DNA from: an uncultured Eubacteriales bacterium
GTDB taxonomy: Bacteria > Bacillota > Clostridia > Oscillospirales > Acutalibacteraceae
Assembly: GCA_900320415.1 (NCBI GenBank)
Contig: ONSE01000182.1
Coordinates: 1 to 7,737, forward strand
Direction: 5' to 3'
DNA: 7,737 nucleotides
In this document: positions 5,581 through 7,737 of the stretch, piece by piece
Layout: the number at the start of each line of letters is the position of its first letter
Position numbering within the stretch: position 1 is the stretch's first letter
Made by a program: the position numbers and the translations under genes
The notes under the pieces: generated by a model
What the model was told of the DNA's origin: nothing
Seen by the model: only the letters and a program-made list of their open reading frames with translations
The model's database searches: none

Positions 5581-5600
5581 CCTACTTATTTGATAGGTAT
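5581..5600 (-). promoter_or_regulatory. Possible Rrf2/CymR-type operator at the cysE transcription start
   Basis: The minus strand reads ATACCTATCAAATAAGTAGG, an imperfect dyad (CCTA...TAGG arms). It begins directly after the -10 box and spans the expected start site, where a repressor would block transcription. The form resembles sites of Rrf2-family regulators, which in Firmicutes include the cysteine regulator CymR. This identification is from memory of the motif, not a search. The short leader leaves no room for a T-box. Confidence 0.35.
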
Positions 5601-5629
5601 ATAGTATCATACCCGCGGAGAAATGTCAA
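5601..5629 (-). promoter_or_regulatory. cysE promoter (sigma-A type)
   Basis: On the minus strand a perfect TTGACA (5624-5629), a 17-nt spacer and TACTAT (5601-5606). Transcription would start near 5594, about 37 nt before the cysE ATG. Confidence 0.85.
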
Positions 5630-5665
5630 TGAAAGAATGATTTCTCCGCACAGGCGGCCGAATTC

Positions 5666-5694
5666 TGGACATTCCGTGCCAAATGTGCTATGAT
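5666..5694 (+). promoter_or_regulatory. Promoter of the zinc-ribbon membrane protein gene
   Basis: TGGACA (5666-5671), a 17-nt spacer and TATGAT (5689-5694), with a start expected near 5701. It is back to back with the cysE promoter, 36 nt apart. The start site falls after an in-frame upstream ATG at 5683, which rules that ATG out for this transcript. Confidence 0.75.
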
Positions 5695-5727
5695 AACGGT
5701 AATCACAGCAAAAAGCGAGGGGTTTTC

Positions 5728-6909
5728 ATGTATCTCAAAGAGCATTTCATCCGCTTTCTGAAAATCAAAAACGTTCTGTTTCTGATAATCGGTATTTTTT
5801 TGGCGTCCATGTCGGTCGCCATTATCATCGAGCTGATCGTCTACTACTTTGGCGACTGGTACACGATCCTCACCGCCCGTTCCATGCCCGAATCCGTCTT
5901 TTTCATATTTTTCGGAGCCTTTCTGATCGTCTGCTCGCGGATCTCGCGGCGGCTGATCAATGACGCGGGCTTTTACTCCTCCTATTTTGAAACCAGCCTC
6001 AGCGGTTATATCTCCTGTCACGAGCTTTCTGCGGTGACCGGAAAAAGCGTTTCCGCCGTGACCGCGCGTCTGCACCTGCTGCGTCCGCTCTATATGAAGT
6101 GCTTTTCGTTCCGCTCACAGAACGGCTATGAGTATGTGGAGCTGTTCAGCAAGACCTGCGTCTGCGAGTGCCGTCAGTGCGGCGCGCCGATTGAAAAGCG
6201 TCTCTATTTCACGGGCGTCTGCCCCTACTGCCGCGGCTCCGACCTCTTTGCCAAGGTCATCTCCGGCAACCGCTTCTACAGCATTTCGGGGGCGCCCCGT
6301 CAGGCGCAGAGCAGCCCCGCCTTCTATGAGGGGCGCGCCCTGACCGGCAAGAAAATCGGCTTTACCGCCGGTCTTTGCGCCGTCCTCATCCTCTGTCTGG
6401 TATTCCTTCTCCTTTTGACAGACATGATCAGCAAGTACAACAATCAGGAATATCTGACAAAGGTACTGCTTTCGGGAAAAAGCTACTCCTCCTTTGACCT
6501 GATCAGGGCGGAGATGATGAACACGATCATCTTTGCCGCCTTCTCCTTTGTCGCCTTAGGCTCCGCGGTACCCCTGCTGGTCGCGCGTCTCGCCTCTGTC
6601 ATCCGCTCCGAGCGCTACGCCAAATTCTTCGCGCGGTTCCCCTTTCCGTATATTTCAATGCAGCAGCTGAGCACGGAGGCCGGCTCGCCCGCCCGCGCGC
6701 TCAGAAACATCATCAAATCCCTGCGGGAGCGGCACCTGAGAAACTGCTCCCCCGACCAACAGACGGGAGAGCTGAGGATCAGCCTTGCCAAGCAGATCAC
6801 CAAGGACACCTGCCCCTACTGCGGCGCGCCGATCGTCGGCGCGATAAGCGAGAACCACTGCTGCTCCTACTGCCGCCGTCTGATCATGGGCGTTATCCGC
6901 AAGCAGTGA
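5728..6909 (+). CDS. Integral membrane protein with duplicated winged-helix-like and zinc-ribbon units
   Basis: A 393-residue protein of unknown function. Predicted membrane segments lie at about 16-41, 56-71, 208-231 and 265-288. After each membrane pair comes a helix-turn-helix-like stretch (YISCHELSAVTGKSVSAV from 94; YISMQQLSTEAGSPARAL from 308), then a four-cysteine zinc ribbon. The ribbons are Cys148, 151, 165, 168 and Cys362, 365, 379, 382, both containing CGAPI. The two YIS motifs and the two ribbons are each offset by exactly 214 residues, so the protein is an internal tandem duplication. Soluble parts are probably cytoplasmic. It might be a membrane-tethered regulator or a scaffold; nothing visible gives a substrate. 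ATG 5728 is preceded by GAGGGG at 5-nt spacing and is the first ATG after the promoter. It is monocistronic, between cysE (divergent) and the sortase gene (convergent). Confidence 0.88.
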   Translation: MYLKEHFIRFLKIKNVLFLIIGIFLASMSVAIIIELIVYYFGDWYTILTARSMPESVFFIFFGAFLIVCSRISRRLINDAGFYSSYFETSLSGYISCHELSAVTGKSVSAVTARLHLLRPLYMKCFSFRSQNGYEYVELFSKTCVCECRQCGAPIEKRLYFTGVCPYCRGSDLFAKVISGNRFYSISGAPRQAQSSPAFYEGRALTGKKIGFTAGLCAVLILCLVFLLLLTDMISKYNNQEYLTKVLLSGKSYSSFDLIRAEMMNTIIFAAFSFVALGSAVPLLVARLASVIRSERYAKFFARFPFPYISMQQLSTEAGSPARALRNIIKSLRERHLRNCSPDQQTGELRISLAKQITKDTCPYCGAPIVGAISENHCCSYCRRLIMGVIRKQ

Positions 6910-6915
6910 CCGATC

Positions 6916-6953
6916 ATGACAAAACCGATGGGGTGTCCCATCGGTTTTGTCAT
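6916..6953. terminator. Bidirectional terminator between convergent genes
   Basis: A perfect 17-bp inverted repeat (6916-6932 and 6937-6953, loop GTGT). Its core AAAACCGATGGG / CCCATCGGTTTT gives a GC stem followed by T residues on both strands. It starts 7 nt after the membrane-protein stop and ends 7 nt from the sortase stop, so it serves both genes. Confidence 0.88.
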
Positions 6954-6959
6954 TGAATT

Positions 6960-7568
6960 CTATTCCATTTTGCACCTGACGGTGACGCGCTCCGTGCCCG
7001 AGTAGTTGCACGTAAAAAGCGTGATATCCCAGTCGCCCTCGTGCGCCTTTTCCGTCAGGACATCATTCTGGTCAGGCTTGAGCGTCTCGAGGTTCACCAC
7101 ACGGCAGCGGTAGGTATTGTTCTCGACGTCCGTGAAATCCACCTCGGAGCCGATCCCCAGCGCGCTGATCCTGCCGAAGTGCGCGTCGTAGTTATGCGCG
7201 CCGATGACCATATTCCTGCGGTAGATCGTGCCGCTGTAAAGACAGGGCGTCACCTGCAGGGAGTCATAGTCGAAGAAGGCGAGCACGGGAAGCTCCAGCT
7301 CCAGCTCGGGAATCCTGAGGATCCCCGCGTAACGCTCTCCGTCCACTGTCATTTCGGGCATGGTGCGGTCGGTAATATCGGTGGGAAAGGTTTCCTCGTG
7401 GTTCTCTTCTCCCTCCTCGGCGATCTGCTCGGACAGGGCGGCGACAATCTTTGCCGACGCCGTCTTTGCCTGATGCGATTCATTTTGATTGAACAGGAAA
7501 ACGGCGAGAGCTGCCATCATACACAGCAGCCCCGCCAGCAGGATAATCCATCCGGTTTTACTTTTCAT
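6960..7568 (-). CDS. Sortase (cysteine transpeptidase), dedicated to the upstream wall protein
   Basis: A 202-residue membrane-anchored enzyme that cuts an LPxTG-like sorting signal after Thr and joins the protein to the cell wall or to another subunit. A single N-terminal membrane helix (about 6-26, after MKSK) puts the catalytic domain outside. Landmarks are YAGILRIPELELELPV at 80-95, His125 in GAHNY, Cys187 in the TLFTC motif and Arg194 in GTERVTVRC, a complete His-Cys-Arg triad. Small size and sequence suggest a class-D-like or Clostridial sortase; the class call is tentative. Its ATG lies within the last codons of the upstream gene (11-nt overlap), implying translational coupling, and that gene ends in an IPQTG signal, its likely substrate. 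Confidence 0.92.
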   Translation of the reverse strand: MKSKTGWIILLAGLLCMMAALAVFLFNQNESHQAKTASAKIVAALSEQIAEEGEENHEETFPTDITDRTMPEMTVDGERYAGILRIPELELELPVLAFFDYDSLQVTPCLYSGTIYRRNMVIGAHNYDAHFGRISALGIGSEVDFTDVENNTYRCRVVNLETLKPDQNDVLTEKAHEGDWDITLFTCNYSGTERVTVRCKME

Positions 7569-7737
7569 CGTGTTTATTCCTTATCATCAGCACACCAACC
7601 ATGAAGAGCACGGCGCCCGTGAAGCCGAGGACGGGAACAGGCCAGTTCATCTGACCCGTCTGCGGGATGTGCGGCGTGTTCGGTGAGGTGGGCGAGGTAG
7701 GTGTGACAGGCCTTGTCGGACTCGTCGGTCTTGTGGG
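7558..7737 (-). CDS. Cell-wall-anchored protein, C-terminal 59 residues (5' end outside window)
   Basis: The frame is open from the right edge to TAA at 7558-7560. It begins with a Pro/Thr/Ser-rich linker (repeats such as PTSPTSPNTP), typical of a stalk crossing the cell wall. Then come the sorting signal IPQTG, a hydrophobic segment (VPVLGFTGAVLFMVGVLMI) and a basic tail RNKHDEK: a complete cell-wall sorting signal with Ile in place of the usual Leu. The ligand-binding or structural part lies outside the window. It overlaps the sortase start by 11 nt, so the two form an operon. Confidence 0.9.
   Translation of the reverse strand, partial: PTRPTSPTRPVTPTSPTSPNTPHIPQTGQMNWPVPVLGFTGAVLFMVGVLMIRNKHDEK

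Noticed and set aside
4526..5593. Plus-strand 355-residue open frame
   Set aside because: It is antisense to cysE, whose minus-strand product has clear hexapeptide repeats and catalytic residues. The plus frame is low-complexity Val/Asp-rich shadow sequence.
5558..5630. T-box or other riboswitch in front of cysE
   Set aside because: The consensus promoter leaves a leader of only about 37 nt, too short for a T-box or S-box.
1..7737. CRISPR array, tRNA or rRNA genes
   Set aside because: No regularly spaced repeats and no tRNA or rRNA core motifs were seen on either strand by eye.

Overview
The window looks like chromosomal DNA from a gut-type Firmicute of the class Clostridia, most likely Ruminococcaceae/Oscillospirales. 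This rests on strong purine-rich Shine-Dalgarno sites, consensus sigma-A promoters, short U-tracted terminators, a secreted multi-repeat surface protein with a Ruminococcus-like signal peptide, an IPQTG-anchored wall protein beside its own sortase, and moderately high GC genes separated by AT-rich gaps. The genus is an inference; no rRNA or other marker gene is present.

Left third (1-2920), all on the minus strand: the first 468 codons of a large secreted repeat protein, cut by the window edge, lie 174 bases downstream of an AraC-family regulator. The regulator has a long gap upstream (2413-3055) containing a structured leader, an AT-rich dyad with an embedded extended -10 element, and a doubtful 27-codon ORF.

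Centre (2923-4383), the main discovery: a tyrosine recombinase gene is enclosed by a perfect 22-bp inverted repeat. Just inside the right repeat is an almost ideal promoter (TTGCAA, 17-bp spacer, TGgTATAAT) that fires outward. This is the layout of an invertible promoter that carries its own recombinase, like the Salmonella hin segment but with an unrelated enzyme class. In the orientation given, the promoter faces two terminators and no gene. If the segment flips, it faces left across the other repeat, toward the AraC regulator and the surface protein. I infer a phase-variable ON/OFF switch for that regulator and surface protein.

Right half: cysE (serine O-acetyltransferase, minus strand) has a strong terminator, a consensus promoter and a possible Rrf2-type operator. 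It is divergent from a plus-strand membrane protein built as an exact internal duplication of membrane pair, winged-helix-like segment and four-cysteine zinc ribbon. That gene converges through a shared bidirectional terminator on a sortase gene. The sortase start overlaps the stop of the upstream gene, which encodes a Pro/Thr-rich wall protein ending in an IPQTG sorting signal and running off the right edge.
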